Origin: Bemisia tabaci
Lineage: Eukaryota; Arthropoda; Insecta; Hemiptera; Aleyrodidae
DNA length: 64,000 nucleotides
Assembly: GCF_918797505.1 (NCBI RefSeq)
Contig: NC_092794.1
Location: forward strand, 26,914,218 to 26,978,217
Direction of reading: 5' to 3'
The notes under the pieces: generated by a model
The model's input: only the letters and a program-made list of their open reading frames with translations
Told to the model about the DNA's origin: nothing
The model's database searches: none
Translations under genes and position numbers: made by a program
In this document: one piece after another, positions 1-12,491 of the stretch
Position numbering within the stretch: position 1 is the first letter of the stretch
How the letters are laid out: every line of letters begins with the position of its first letter

Positions 1-683
1 GGAACTTTGTGCGAAAGTTAAGTTCTGTAAACCTATCTCTGTGTGGACAAGGCCCTCCATTTATAAGAAATGAACGAAAAAATTATGAAAGAACAAATAT
101 AAATGTGGATCAATGATTTTAACTTCTGCCGCCGCGCTGCGCAGACCGCACCGTGTTTGGCGCAATGCGTGAAGTATTCCTACAGTCTTGTAGGCGCTAT
201 GCGTTTTACGCCGACCGCTGCTGAACGCAGTGTGTTGGACGCAACGCGTGAAGTATTCACGCAGTCTTGCAGGCAATATTGCGTTTCACGCTAACCGCAC
301 TGTGTTTGGAGCAATGCGTGAAGTATTCATGCATTCTTGTAGGCGCTATCCGTTTCACGCTGACCGCAATGACCGCACTGTGTTCGATGCAATGCGTGAA
401 TTATTCGTGCAGTCTTGTAGGCGCTAAAATGAGTTACATGCCGATCGCCGCGCCGAGGGCTTCTCCTTTTCATCTCAAGTCCTCGTTATCATGACTCTCT
501 AAGTCGCGCCGTTCTAGGCTAAATTGCGTGTTTGGTCTCTCTCGTAACTCGATTTATTGAGGGTGCTGTCTCTTGTATCACTAAGAGACGACAAAATTAG
601 AAATTACTATACTCTCAGGAAATGAGAGATTTTGTCGTCTTTTCTCGATTGTAATTTTGTTTTTATAAATCCGATTTTTTTTT
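1..683. repeat. Dispersed repeat R1, left copy, with internal tandem units
   Basis: This stretch matches 59727-60235 along its length. Both start with GAAAGTTAAGTT and AAACCTAT, share ATGAACGAAAAAATTATG-like text, and end in a palindromic GACGACAAAATTAGAAATTA segment followed by a T-rich tail. Inside 150-430 a unit of about 63-70 bp carrying GCAATGCGTGAAGTATTC and GTAGGCGCTA is repeated about four times. The copy at 59727 has only one to two such units. The window starts inside the element, so its left end is unknown. Short open frames here run through the tandem units and are not genes. Confidence 0.8.
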
Positions 684-1165
684 CACCTACACTTTAAGAA
701 ATTGCAAATTTTTGCCGCCCCTTAGATTTGCCGCCATGGGCCGCGGCCCATGTGGCCACCCCCTTAATCCGGCCCTGAAGGCAAGTCCTTGAGGATACTT
801 CACCTAGATGTCTCCTCAGCCAACATGTTTTTTAAGTAGAATTGAGGGGCTTGGAGGACATGTGGGATAGCTGCAGTTTTTGCCATTTCAAGGAATACAT
901 GTTTGAAATTACATGGATCCTCATGGCAGAAAAAAAGTTCAAACTCACTTTCTGATGCATAAAAATTGGAATTTGGAAGCGAATTTTACACAGAATATGC
1001 ATTAAGACTAGTTTTACTTGAAATAATTAATATCTCAATTTTTCAAAAACTGCACTTGCACGCCTTGTCCTCCAAGCCACTCAATTATATTGTAATTTTT
1101 TCCATATTGCGTTAGTTCCAAGTATGAAATCCAAGCAATGAATGTGATGTAAATTTTCCTTTCAG

Positions 1166-1333
1166 GGTGACGGGGGAGGTCCGCTAGTGTGTCAAGATGA
1201 TGGATTTTATGAACTGGCCGGTCTAGTGTCTTGGGGTTTCGGGTGCGGCCGAGTTGATGTCCCTGGAGTCTATGTCAAGGTCTCATCATTCATCGGATGG
1301 ATCAATCAAATCATAAGCGTCAACAACTTATGA
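1166..1333 (+). CDS. Serine protease homologue (clip-domain type, inactive), terminal exon
   Basis: This is the last 55 codons plus TGA of a trypsin-fold (S1) protein, entered through a clean acceptor (TTTTCCTTTCAG) ending at 1165. The start reads GDGGGPLVC. In active S1 peptidases this motif is GDSGGP, so the nucleophilic Ser is Gly here. The conserved tail follows: [12 protein letters not shown], then [15 protein letters not shown], the usual C-terminal strand and helix. The Gly substitution next to PLVC is typical of insect CLIPA-type homologues (PPAF-II / masquerade-like). These are secreted haemolymph proteins that act as cofactors of prophenoloxidase activation rather than as proteases. 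Earlier exons (signal peptide, clip domain, His/Asp parts) lie left of the window, so the subfamily is inferred. An enzyme with a sequencing error at the Ser codon is less likely. Confidence 0.88.
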   Translation, partial: GDGGGPLVCQDDGFYELAGLVSWGFGCGRVDVPGVYVKVSSFIGWINQIISVNNL

Positions 1334-1491
1334 GCAGACCCTCAAAGTTACCCAATATTTGTGTGTCTCCAAAATCTACATTGATTTTCTCTCTCTCTCC
1401 CGCTGCCCCTTTGTTCTCCCTACCATCGTCCCTCCCCCTCTTTTCCCCAATGCTCCCCACCCTAGTAGCGGTGATTGTCAAAAATTACTGA

Positions 1492-1497
1492 AATAAA
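1492..1497 (+). promoter_or_regulatory. Candidate polyadenylation signal of the serine protease homologue
   Basis: AATAAA lies 159 bp after the TGA, at a normal 3'UTR distance. A second AATAAA at 4012-4017 could serve a longer transcript. No transcript evidence is available from sequence alone. Confidence 0.5.
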
Positions 1498-4400
1498 ACA
1501 ATCATGAAAGAGCGGTAAAAATTTTTAAGAGGAAGTGAATATCATGTTGAAAAACTGTTCAGATGTATGTATTACGTCAATTTTTCGATTTATATTTCAG
1601 TGAAGCAAGCAACGAATTTTCCATTCCTGAGGTAACCGTATCATTTCCAGATCATGGAATATTTTCAGGAAAATTACTAAAATTTTCAATGAACTGAAAG
1701 ACTTTTTCACATGAAAATGGATTGAGTTATTATATATTCAAGTTACACCACAGCAAAACGAACATTACCTGAAAGGTATGAAAATATTACATGAATTTCA
1801 ATAATTGTTCTTCTTACTTGGAAATGTAAGTACATGAGAATGACTTCCTGATTTTCATTTATTAACATAATTCTTTGCTTAAAATTTACTTCCTCTAATG
1901 ATTTTTATCATCTTTTATGATCAGTTTTCATATCACCGCTGGCACTTAGGGCCCTCTCTCTCTAATCAATGTTGTAATGATCTCTGGAACTCAGATTTCC
2001 AACATGATTTCCAACCGAAGCTGTGGTGGAAACGAACCTGAGTGCATGCCGCATGCTGCCATTTCCCGGTTCGTAATCCATAGGCATACATTTTCATGAC
2101 ATGAGAACTGCCTTGATTACCTGTTTTAAGATATTTCCTTCTTCTTATTTTCGTGTTGCAGTTGACAGCTGAAACATTATTCCTTTTGTAAAACTCATAA
2201 TAGTGGTGGAGTCAGCGCAACACTTACTATAATCAGGTGTTTGTCGACATTTTTTTTCATAGGCGTAGCTGGGGTAGTCTTCAAAATGGGAAATAAGAAT
2301 ACCTCATGTGCCGAATGGGCAGTTTGGGGGATCAGGATGACACTGTAACGAAGAGCCAGAGCCGTATTTTGGCATACCGTCCAAGTCAAGATGATACTAT
2401 GAATTTCCCAAAGATTAAAGATCAAAATTAGCACTGTTTAAGCAATCTGCTCGTCCTGAGTGTATCAGTCGTACTTCCACCTTGGATCCAAAGATCCTCT
2501 TTTTTCTCTTTCAGATTTCATTTCATTTTATCTTTATCCTTACTCTCTAGATTTGTCGTTCCTTCAGTATTACTGCCCATGCAGGATGTTCTTTCACCAC
2601 TGTGGTCACAAGTCTGCAGGAACAAGCTCAGGAGTCTTTTCTTAAATAATTTCTCCCAAGTTATACACACATTTAGGAATTTTCTAAACCTAAATTTTGA
2701 TCTCAATGCTTCACAGAATTCTAAAAACTTTCTGAAGGACTAGTAAAAATGCGTGACAATGTTCAAGAAGGATAAAAAAATCCAGACTCTTGTGAGGAAA
2801 GAGTTCGCCCTCACATTCGAACTAATTGTCCATGCCACTAATTACTCTTTTCCTTTCATTGCATTCTATTGACATTAATCATACCCTTTAAAAAATTTCT
2901 AACAATAAGTGAGGAGGCAGGGTTACATCTGTGTTGCACTTCATGAGCTACGCCTATGACATTATGCTACCCATTACAAAATAGTTTTATACTAGAGGTA
3001 TGAAAAAATAGACTCGTAGTGATGGAATAAATGTGGGAGTTATCCTGACATATGTACTTTATTCAATGACAACCTATACTCAAAGATTTCAATTTGGCTA
3101 CAAGTTGATGCTATTGATTTGATAGGGCAAGTCGCCCTCCTTCGAAAAGCGCATTGCCCTAAAATAACTCCACAAAAAACTCCATTTTTTATAAAATTTT
3201 AACAAATTGTTTTTCTCTTTTAAGAATAAGTAAGTGTGCCATTTTTTGTTGATGTATATACCTACTTATGGCTGAAAATTTCAACATAAGTGAGAGCAGC
3301 TTAACCGTTCGCCACAAAGGTCCCTACATTGAAATGGACCGACACACATAAACCATCCTGAGGTTGATATCTAATCTGCAGAATCTAAACAAGTAGATTT
3401 TCCTCCCTTTGAAAGTCCAATAGTGGTAGTTTGAAGTATCAAAAGTCTAGATACAGATATTTCAAAATGGGAAGGCATTACTGCTATCTCTGAATAAAAA
3501 AAAAACAAAAAAAACTGATTAAGACATTTTTTCCAATGGAAACAAGACCAAAAATTTGAAAAACCCTCTCAAATTGTGAGAGGAAGGTGTGTTATAAAAA
3601 GGGAACTGATTGGTGGAAAGCTCCTAATATTAATGACCACTCACTCACCAAAAATCTGAAAATATGCCTCCGCATGACTTCCTTATATTTTCCACCAAAA
3701 TTAACGAGGAACTGTTATTGAGGCTGTAGAATTAGAACGCTTTGAATGTGAGGTCATAGAACTGGGCATATCATCAAACTTCCTTATACTACAATGACAT
3801 CAATTCACTCCACCTTTTTTGCACTGTAAATATCAATTTTTAATTTATTGTTTGGTTGTTAGAGCCACGTATAGATGAATTATAAATATTTGTACATAGT
3901 GAAAATTTTATACTTTAGTTAAGTTTTAAGTTAGCCTCCGTTCTCAGTCATTATGAATGATATGTAGCTTTTGGCTATTGTTATCATGTTTGTAAATGTT
4001 GAAGAAAATCTAATAAAATGAATCTATCTGTACAACGTCACAAATCATTTGCAGAATAGCTCAATTAATGGAGTTTTAAGAATCTCAAACAGTTTGTTTC
4101 TGAAGGTGATCCAGAGAGTAAAAATATTTCCGGATGAGCAGGAGGAGGAGTAAAAATTTCCGGAGGAGTAAAAATATTTCTGGTTGGAGTTGATGAAGCA
4201 GCAGTTGGCAAAAAGGAACCAACTTGTATATAGAAAACAAAACAAAAACAAAGGAACAAGTCTGCTTATTGAAAATGACCGGTGGATAGTGCACATTTAT
4301 CCACATAAAAGATTATTAGATACAAAAGTTATTGGCGGGAAAACGTGGCAAAACATTTATTTGTGCAGCAAGTTGGGGTATTTTGACATTTCGAGCCCCT

Positions 4401-5768
4401 CCCATTTTGTCGTTTCTCTGGGTTACTGTCAAAACCAATCATTATTTTTCCGGCACAAAATTTCACTAGCTTTCAGATTAGTATCTGAAAGGATGTACTA
4501 AGATTAGCTGTATTCTTGAGGGAGAATAGAAAAATTCCAAGGAAAGTCTAAGTTCTGAAAAATTTTGGGGGCTTTAATGAAAGCTAACTCCCCTCCCCCA
4601 CCATAATGGTAGAATTCACAAGGACAAAAAGAATCTCATTATACCAGCAAAGGGCTTCAAGCAAACTACCATCTACAAAATTCCAACAGAAAAGGGAAAG
4701 GAAGGGCTACCCCTTATTCGCTCACAGCCTAAAAAAGCAGATCTCTTGTTCCTGCTTTTAAATTTTTACATAGTGTTAAATTTTTTCACTAAGGACAGTT
4801 TTTCTTATACTCATAGGTTTAACTTGAAATAATTAATGACTCAATTTTTTAAGAAATCCTTTGACTCTCATCTCTATGATACCCTTCACGTAATAAGATC
4901 AGCACTTACGAACTCCAAAGAAAAAATGATGAAATTGATTTACAGTTTTTATTTTTGTGACATTCGAATCGAAATTTTTTACAACAATTAGGTTACCAAC
5001 AATGATTTTTCGTTTAAATACTAGCGCTAAAATTGCACTTTGTCTTAATTTCTTTTCAAGTCTTGAGAAGCTTCGATACACTTATGTACAATTAATAATT
5101 TCAAATAACCTTATTCAAACGCCTTGAAATGACAAAACACATTTGAGATGCACATTATTTACAAACATAAACAAAATTACGAAACATACGATTTCGTTTG
5201 GGTCATTTTTACAGGACTGTACACACATAGGGCGTGAACTTGCTCTGCAGAAAAGAGAACATTTATATATATATATGTACCTACTTAACATTAGTGGGAT
5301 AGACAAGCAAGACAGGGAAAATAAAAGATTTTAATGAGTGGTAATTAAAAAAGTAATAAAAACTCTAGCGATCATTTTAAATAAATATGGTAAAAAATAA
5401 TGAAATAAATGCATTGTGAGATACAACATGTTGACGGTAAAATTCGAAAAAATTACTAATGATTCACGAGAGTATGAGCATTTCAATTTACATTTTATTT
5501 TCTGCAAGAGAATGCATCCAACGTTACTGAGAGTAATTTTTCAAGGGATTTTCTAATGAGAAAACGGGAAAATAACATGCCATTTTGTACTATCACAACA
5601 ATGATTCCCTCTTCAAAAAAATAGCAAATGACACAAAAACTGCAATGTTGCAAATCAAGATAGATGTTACTCTTATCATTGATGTGTAACAGGCAGTCTG
5701 GGAAGGAGTATGTTCATTTTCATTCTACTAATAAGAGAAACACTAACAGTTCCTTGTCATTCTCACAG
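1498..5768. other. AT-rich intergenic DNA between convergent genes
   Basis: No convincing coding exon, tRNA or transposase is seen. A 105-codon open frame at 4184-4501 starts in a GGAGGAGTAAAAAT direct repeat and resembles nothing I know. A (TA)n-like ATATATATATATG stretch lies near 5265. Parts could be 3'UTR of the upstream gene. Confidence 0.6.
4012..4017 (+). promoter_or_regulatory. Alternative AATAAA polyadenylation hexamer
   Basis: AATAAA is followed by GT-rich text (ATCTATCTGTACAACG). It could end a long 3'UTR of the serine protease homologue or be chance in AT-rich DNA. Confidence 0.2.
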
Positions 5769-5924
5769 GGGCAGATCCAGCAATATGGCAACACAGGATC
5801 TCTTCCATTTAAACCTATGTTGAATAATCGATTCTTGTCGGAGCACCCGGCCCCTTCAAAAATCGATACAATTCCATAGGTTTAAATGAAGAAAAAACAA
5901 TGTTGCCAGTCTGCTGGATCCGCC
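5769..5924. mobile_element. Small palindromic MITE (ends GGGCAGATCCAGCA)
   Basis: Inverted ends GGGCAGATCCAGCA and TGCTGGATCCGCC enclose about 156 bp. The inner part also folds: ATTTAAACCTATG near the left pairs with CATAGGTTTAAAT near the right. The inner text (GAATAATCGATTCTT, AAAATCGATA) resembles the core of the CAGTGGCGTGGCGTG family (see 20972), so the two families are probably related. It has no coding capacity. Confidence 0.75.
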
Positions 5925-6009
5925 AATGCATTTCATAATCTCTTTTTAATTTTTAGAGAGAAAAAACACTAAAAATGTGGCGCTCTCTAAGAAACAGGCT
6001 AGTAGACGT

Positions 6010-6261
6010 CCTAGGTCCACACTATTCTGCGGGGAAATGGAGGCTATAAAATTGAAAAAAAAAATCAATTAGAGTAAAAAATTTGAGCTCTAAGAAGTAT
6101 CAATGCAAGATTAAGGGGGCAGATTCCAAGCGTCTGCCTGAGCTGAACTTTTTCCCCCTCAGTCTTGCACTGATGCTCATTTTAGCTCAAATTTTTGACT
6201 CGAGTTGAAATTTTTTTAATTTTATGGCCTCCATTTCCCCGCAGAATAGTGTGGACCTAGG
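6010..6261. mobile_element. Fold-back MITE (ends CCTAGGTCCACACTATTCTG)
   Basis: This 252-bp near-palindrome begins CCTAGGTCCACACTATTCTG with GGGGAAATGGAGGC and ends with the reverse complement. Inner arms (AAAATTGAAAAAAAAAATC; TTTTTTTAATTTTATGG) and a GAGCTxAA / TTAGCTC pair continue the fold. It has no open frame. Confidence 0.8.
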
Positions 6262-9200
6262 ACTATTCTAACACCTGTTTTTGGAGAGCGGTAGTAAGTT
6301 ATGAGAAGAATGATCTTGAAGCAGATCGAGAAAAAGCAGAGTTTTGCAACTTCTACTCAAGGGAATGCGTGAATATTAAATTTAGACAAGTCCTAGAAAA
6401 CCATCGGTTCACTAGGGTTTCGAAAATGTAAAAAAATGAGTACGGAGCCATCGGAGATCTTAGCTGAAAAAGAATTGAATAGTTAAGTACATACTTGCAT
6501 CTCAAGTACAATTAACAATGCTACTGTGCTAAGAGAAAGTGTTGAATAAAAATTCTGACAAAGTATGTATAAAAAAAAATATCCTCCCACAAAAAACAAA
6601 AAAAATTCTGGAAAACGTTTGGATTTTCTTCTTTGAATTTTTCAGAGAACTATATTTGCAATTCAATTGAGGAATTCCGAAAATTTCAAGGAAGAATAAA
6701 CATCAAATGTCTCAAAATTAAATTTTTAAATCGTGGGAATCTGGAGATCTTTAAATGTTCTGACGGAATTCTTCCTCAGCAAAGTAGAATGGGAAAAAGA
6801 CCCTTTCTCAACACTTCAGATATCATTCAAGGAAGAAAGTAAGATAATTCCAACTATTTTACTGGTTAATTTTTGTGGCAGCCCAAGGTATAAATGGTTG
6901 AGTCAGCCAGAAATGTGGTTAAATCAGACATAGCTCTGACTATTGCAACCGCACTTCTGACGGCATTACAATTAGTTAAAAATACACATATGTAGTTGAA
7001 ATTATCGCTCTTTTCCGAAGCTCATATGCAACAAAGCACAAAATTCTTTTTTTCTGAGGTTATTACTTGAGGTCTTTTTGAGACTCAGCCTGCTTCTAAC
7101 TTTAAATCTTACTTCAAGTTTACTCTCTATTATTGAAGTCTTGAAGGGAAAAATGTATGATGCGATAATGGTAGACATACTTAGGTTGAAATTTAGGCTT
7201 GAGTTACATTGCGGGCTAGGTTGATAATCCATTGGTCTATTCAGACTTTCCTAAACCTTCAAGCTAATTTTAAAAATGAAAAAGCTTGAAATAGTGAGAC
7301 ACAACAAAAAGTCAGATCGCAAGGTATTATTTACAATAAAATTAGACTAAACAGTATTAAAATAAACTTTGTTCAAGTCATCTTACACAAGAATATAATA
7401 TAGTACAAGTTAAATTTGAGCAATTTTTTACCGATGTGTTTTCCAAATATTACGGCTCCCCTCTTTTTTTGAGAATGAAAATATAATCTGACGTAACTAA
7501 GCATACAACAGTAAAATGAAACATGTTTTCTTTGTCTTCACATAATTCACAGACGTGGAACTAAAAATTTTGCATTCATATGTTGATGAAAAAATCTGAA
7601 GAGAAAAATGGGTTTTAATTAATAGGACTGCGCAAACAAGATTTGAGCACAAAGGGAATAGTCCACAAAAAAATACAGAGTATGAAAACGAGGAAAATAC
7701 TTGAAAATGATTCAAATATGATCAAATTATGTCAATACATAGAAGCAAAAGATACAAATAGTAGTTCAAAATTGCTACGATGTCTGTTTGCATCAATAAA
7801 ATCATCTCAGAATCTTGGTCAGTGGCACTAAACATTCACTTCTGTCATTTGAATTAGAGTTCATTTCCGGTGTTTGCATATAATTTTATTTGCACAGCCC
7901 TAATAATTATCAAAGGGACACTTTGTAAGACAATTATTACACCAATAGACCACTCAATAAGGTGCAAATTTATGCATTGTGATGTTGCCTCATCAAAATT
8001 TGACATAAAATACAATTTATCTAACAAAAAGTATTGAAATTAATTCCTCACCAAGATATCAACGTTCCTATTTAGCTTTGACTTCATCTTATCAATGTTT
8101 AAAACTTCTTCTTCACTCAAATTAAATCACACACTAAATGTTACTGTAACTGTCTCTACAGTATCCTAATATGGCAACCTCTATCTCAGCGCTTTGATTC
8201 CATTGATGCGCTCTGTTAACACTGCGAACAACACACGGCAGGGAGGGAACACAGCACACTTTTTTTTCTTTTTCTTTTTTTTCCTAGTCATGAAATTTAA
8301 ATTTTTTGTGACCAGTGCTAAAAAAACTGTAATATTTTGGTTAAAAGTGAATTTTAATAATTCCTACTGAGCAAATTATGTTCTACTTGAAATTTTAAAG
8401 AGGAAACATATAGCAGAATGCATTAACTTGTTCTCACCTTATCCAATGGTCCATTTCACTGAGTTAATGTGAATTGTAATCTTAAGGAGCAGGTGAAGAA
8501 GTAATTGAAATGTCGATCCGAGATCAACTTCACTGATTACATAATAAAACAAAGGGAAAGGGATACATTTTCTCAGCTTCAAATTGATGAAGGCAAAAAA
8601 AAATGACTTTGAAAAAACACGGACAATGAAGATTTTCAAGTCCTTTCAAAGTAAATATACAGTAAAATGCATGTAATATTCTCTAGAAGGAATATAAATC
8701 TCTTCAGACAAAGGAAAGAAGAGAAATTAGAAACCATCTCAGTGATGCTAGTTCCTTAATTATTCAACACCGTAGTGGGGCGATGATATTGTAAATTTTC
8801 TCATAGACGATGCTGATGACAGAAATTCTTAAAATAGCAATTCATAATGAATTTGAAAAGCTTTCTGTAACAACTACTTATAAAAAAAAACACCAATGGT
8901 TTCCATTCGGATTTGGACTCCAAAATAAAAATAAAACCAAGAAGTAAGGAATGCCAATGAGAGAAATGACAGAAATGGGGGGTACATACGGCAAGTAGAT
9001 GTCAAGAAATAGCATCACATTGAGGGATGGAAAAAGAACCAGAAAAAAAAAAAAACCTTATCTAATACTATAATTCAATCACAGATTAATTTTTAAAACA
9101 TACAAGGACGGAAATTTTTATGGTTTTTTTTTCCTTCTCTATTGATTGTATTGGAGTAAAGAAGCAAAAAGTACTTGTAAGAATGCATAATTTAAAAAAA

Positions 9201-10058
9201 TGCAACGAGAATTCAAAAATGGCTGATTATCACATAACTCTTGATCTAAAACCCATTAGTTTTAGCTTAAAAAAAAAATGGATTGTAAGGAAACACAAAA
9301 TGGAAGATAACATTAATTGAAGACTTTTTAAATAATTACTTGGCTTGGCCCTGTCTTATTTTATGCGAGCTATTTATCACAATATTTTTGCCAAACGATA
9401 TCAAGTTTATGTATATTGTTTGGACAAACAAAACAGGGTACCTAAAACTTGAGTATACGCAGTATCTTCTGAAGAGCTGAAAGCAAAAGTTAAATTTTGT
9501 CCGGAACAGACCACTGGACAGGCTAAAAAATTAAGCACAGCAACTTATGCATGCCCTTACTTTCTCACATATCGGTTGAACTCGGAAAGATTTGATACTT
9601 CCATTACATTCTATATAAAATTTCAATAAGGAAACGCAAACCTATTGATGTTCTTAATTCCGTACCTTCTAATGTTAACTTCAGGGATAAGACTGCATAT
9701 GATAAAGTATGTTCCTTTGGCTTCTAGCTGATCACAAGCGGACTTCCATATTGTGTGTGAGATTCTTCAAATTGCCCAAAACAAGAACTTTAGAAGGAAC
9801 TTGGAAAACAGAAACAAAAACTAAACTACTCTGAAAGAAAAAGTATTTTCCATTTTTTGGAAGTATTAGAAATCTGGAATGTCCCTAGAGGAATCTGGAA
9901 GGTTTTTTTTTTGGTTTTTTTTTTGTTTTGTTTTTTAAACTTTCATAAAAATAGAGTAACCGTTGACTAGCCAGACAACAAAATAGAAACAATATATTAG
10001 ACTAATAGGGTGTCTCGAACCCAAGTTGCTGCTTTCAATCAACAAGAACAGCAGAATT
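6262..10058. other. AT-rich non-coding DNA downstream of the metallopeptidase gene
   Basis: I see no repeat structure and no coding exon. It probably contains the 3'UTR of the leishmanolysin-like gene. TTTATT at 7885-7890 (AATAAA on the minus strand) is one candidate end, but no hexamer can be preferred. T-rich runs occur at 9902-9940 and A-rich runs near 9043. Confidence 0.5.
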
Positions 10059-10141
10059 TCACAAGATGGCTGGTGGAGCAGTAGACTCTTGGTTGGCAGG
10101 CCGTTGCCTCACAAACTGGATAAAACATCTATAGAGTCCTG

Positions 10142-10318
10142 CTAGGATGATGACAACGCAAACCAGAATAATAAAAAAAAAGTCGTCATGGTAACTGGAT
10201 GTGAGAGCACGCCACGCACATTTGTGCCGCGACATGTTTGAACGTCTGAGCGATATTTCACTCCTGGAGGTAGTGCGCTTGGTGGTTTGCAATATTCCTC
10301 CTTCTCTAGCAATTGTTC
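10142..10318 (-). CDS. Lmln: Lmln last exon: C-terminal tail, GPI-signal-like as read
   Basis: The acceptor CATGTACAG is followed in phase 0 by 58 codons starting EQLLEKEEYCKPP and containing CRGTNVRG, then TAG. The end MTTFFLLFWFALSSS is a short hydrophobic tail with no charged residue after it, as in GPI-anchor signals; Leishmania gp63 of this family is GPI-anchored. The run of nine T at 10173-10181 (as A on plus) lies at the Phe codons. In the -1 frame the next codons read FFFIILVCVVIILAGL, then basic residues, to a stop at 10059-10061. One additional T would therefore give a transmembrane helix and a short cytoplasmic tail. Which frame is native cannot be decided here. Confidence 0.85.
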   Translation of the reverse strand, partial: EQLLEKEEYCKPPSALPPGVKYRSDVQTCRGTNVRGVLSHPVTMTTFFLLFWFALSSS

Positions 10319-11737
10319 CTGTACATGAAAAAAGGAGGAATAAGACGTTAATAAATATGCTATTTCATCAAAGTTTGAACAGAGTGGCAAAAGAAACTTG
10401 AATATTTCTTATTGTCTTATTTGCAAGGATTTTACTCCTCATACTCCAGTTTATTTTCTTCTATTGCCATCATTATTATACTTCACATCAAGGTTCTGAT
10501 ATATTTTACTACTGTACGACAGAAATTATGATTTATTCATACAGTCATGTTGATAGACCCTTAGCAGCACTTACTGTCACTGTTACAACCGTGACTAAAA
10601 AAAAATACTGAGCTTTTGAAGATTCAAGCTGGAACAGTTAATAATTATTAATTTGATCATGTTTTTGACAATCAATAGCATTTACTGGTACTAAATGTCC
10701 GCGTTATTCTTTGTCTCATAGCAGAAAAGCAAGCAAGCAATATTGGAAGGCTGAAAGAATTATTGAACTTGGGTGAATTTGAGATTGAAAAGTGATCGAA
10801 CAAAAATCTTGGAACACAAGAAACAGGTGAGGTTTGAAGAATTATGAACAGAATTGAAACGCTGGGTACAGAAAGGGTATTTCTTGGTTGCGGTGTTTCA
10901 AAATCTCCACTAACGTTTCATCCATTATGATTAAAGCAAATGTATTTGATGTGTTGTAACTTTTACTGAATATTCTTAATGATATTACATATGTACTTTG
11001 TTAAAAACGTAAAATTTTAGAAAATTCACTGAATAATTCCCTCTCTAAAATATAAATTAGCACTGAAGATTCTGAATCAATGCAACCAAGAAATGCCCTT
11101 CCTCCATCCACCTCAATTGTAAATGTTAACAAAAATAAATACGCTCCTTCAAGATAGGATGCTACTTCTACACTTTGCTTTTAGCATGCTTTTTCACAGA
11201 ATATTTTGTGGACAATTTACACTGTTACATTCATATTTTTCATGTAAATTGGAGACTCTCTGATAACTACTCCATATCTTGAATTTCTAGATTCATAATA
11301 AAGTGGAAACCCAGTCTTTCGATGGATAAATGTTGCACTGATGACTCCAAATAATTGCACTTACGTGTAATGTAATTTATTTGGTAATTTTTTGCCAAAT
11401 TTCATGAAAAAAACATCTCACCATGAGGGGAAATAATCATTTTTAATGAAGAGCTGAGATGCATAAAGGGCTTTATGACAAAATTTGGAGAGACTGGAAC
11501 TATTCTCTTACATTTCAGAGCACATATTCAAATTTTCAGGGACAATCTTTGATTCCTCATCATTTAGCAAAGGATTTCTTTTGAGTCATTCCATTGTGAT
11601 CATGTTGGGCGAGTTATGCAAGTTTTCCATCTTGTTAGTCAATTGACAATTAAAGTTTTGAAATGGTGAGACAGGCTCTCCTTTTTTGAGGAGAATATCC
11701 TATACAAAAGTAGGAGAGAACTTGGGAATAATCTTAC
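10319..11737 (-). other. Lmln intron, no features seen
   Basis: GT-AG intron of 1.4 kb, AT-rich. No repeat with recognisable ends and no second gene is visible. Confidence 0.7.
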
Positions 11738-11857
11738 TTGGCAAAGTTGTTCACATGGTGGGCAGACAATGGATCCTTTGTGGAGCCATCCATTCCAAAG
11801 GATATGAATTTTTATTTCTTGTCCAGGAAAATAGCAGGTATACGTATAATTAGCAAC
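11738..11857 (-). CDS. Lmln: Lmln exon: Cys-rich C-terminal segment (VANYTYTCYFPGQ)
   Basis: Forty codons in phase 0 on both sides, with acceptor TTATTTCAG and donor CAA|GTAAGA. The text VANYTYTCYFPGQ, NGWLHKGSI and CPPCEQLC is the conserved cysteine-rich block near the C-terminus of animal leishmanolysin-like proteins, including a CPPC pair. Nothing unusual is seen. Confidence 0.93.
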
Positions 11858-12491
11858 CTGAAATAAAAATTTAAAAAAAATGAAAAAAAAGAAAAAAATA
11901 GCGAATGAGAAGAGAATCTGCCGTCTATGAAAATGAACTTACGAAAATTAGTGAGTCATGGAGAAGAGGAAGGATGGTGCCTTACCACCAACTCTTGTGC
12001 TACTTTAATGGCTATTTGTATTTTGGGCAGAAAAAACCCAATTAATGATGTACCATAAAGTCTTCATTATTTGTAATGATAGGGACCAAAAATTCTGCAG
12101 TTAATGAAGAACTGCAGGAAATCGAAATGGAATATTGCAATGATTAAAAGGAAAATCGGTTTAAAAATTAATCAAAGAGACTCCTAATTATATAAAAAAA
12201 GAATGCGGTATGAAAACAAATGCAATGTATCAATGCCAAAATAAAGCTACATAAAATGTAAGTTTATGTTAAAATTGGGCTAGGTATCTGGCAATTATTC
12301 GGAGTACTGCATGATCCGGCCAGTTACGTTTTTTGCAGGTATCCGTCTCCAGCCAGATACTCACACTATCTACTCTTCACTGGAACCAGCAGTGCCTTTT
12401 TGGCCTCCAACTGCGAGGCACAAGGGTTCTTTTCTTGTGGCTGGTTACAAATAAATAAAAGAATTAACCTGCATAAAGGACAGAAACCTAC

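Noticed and set aside
4184..4501. 105-codon plus frame
   Set aside because: Unrecognised, begins in a short direct repeat, isolated in intergenic DNA; kept only as a note in the intergenic entry.
10059..10292. Separate small membrane protein gene in the alternative frame of the last Lmln exon
   Set aside because: The frame has no own promoter or conserved start and overlaps the coding exon fully; a T-run frame switch of Lmln explains it better.
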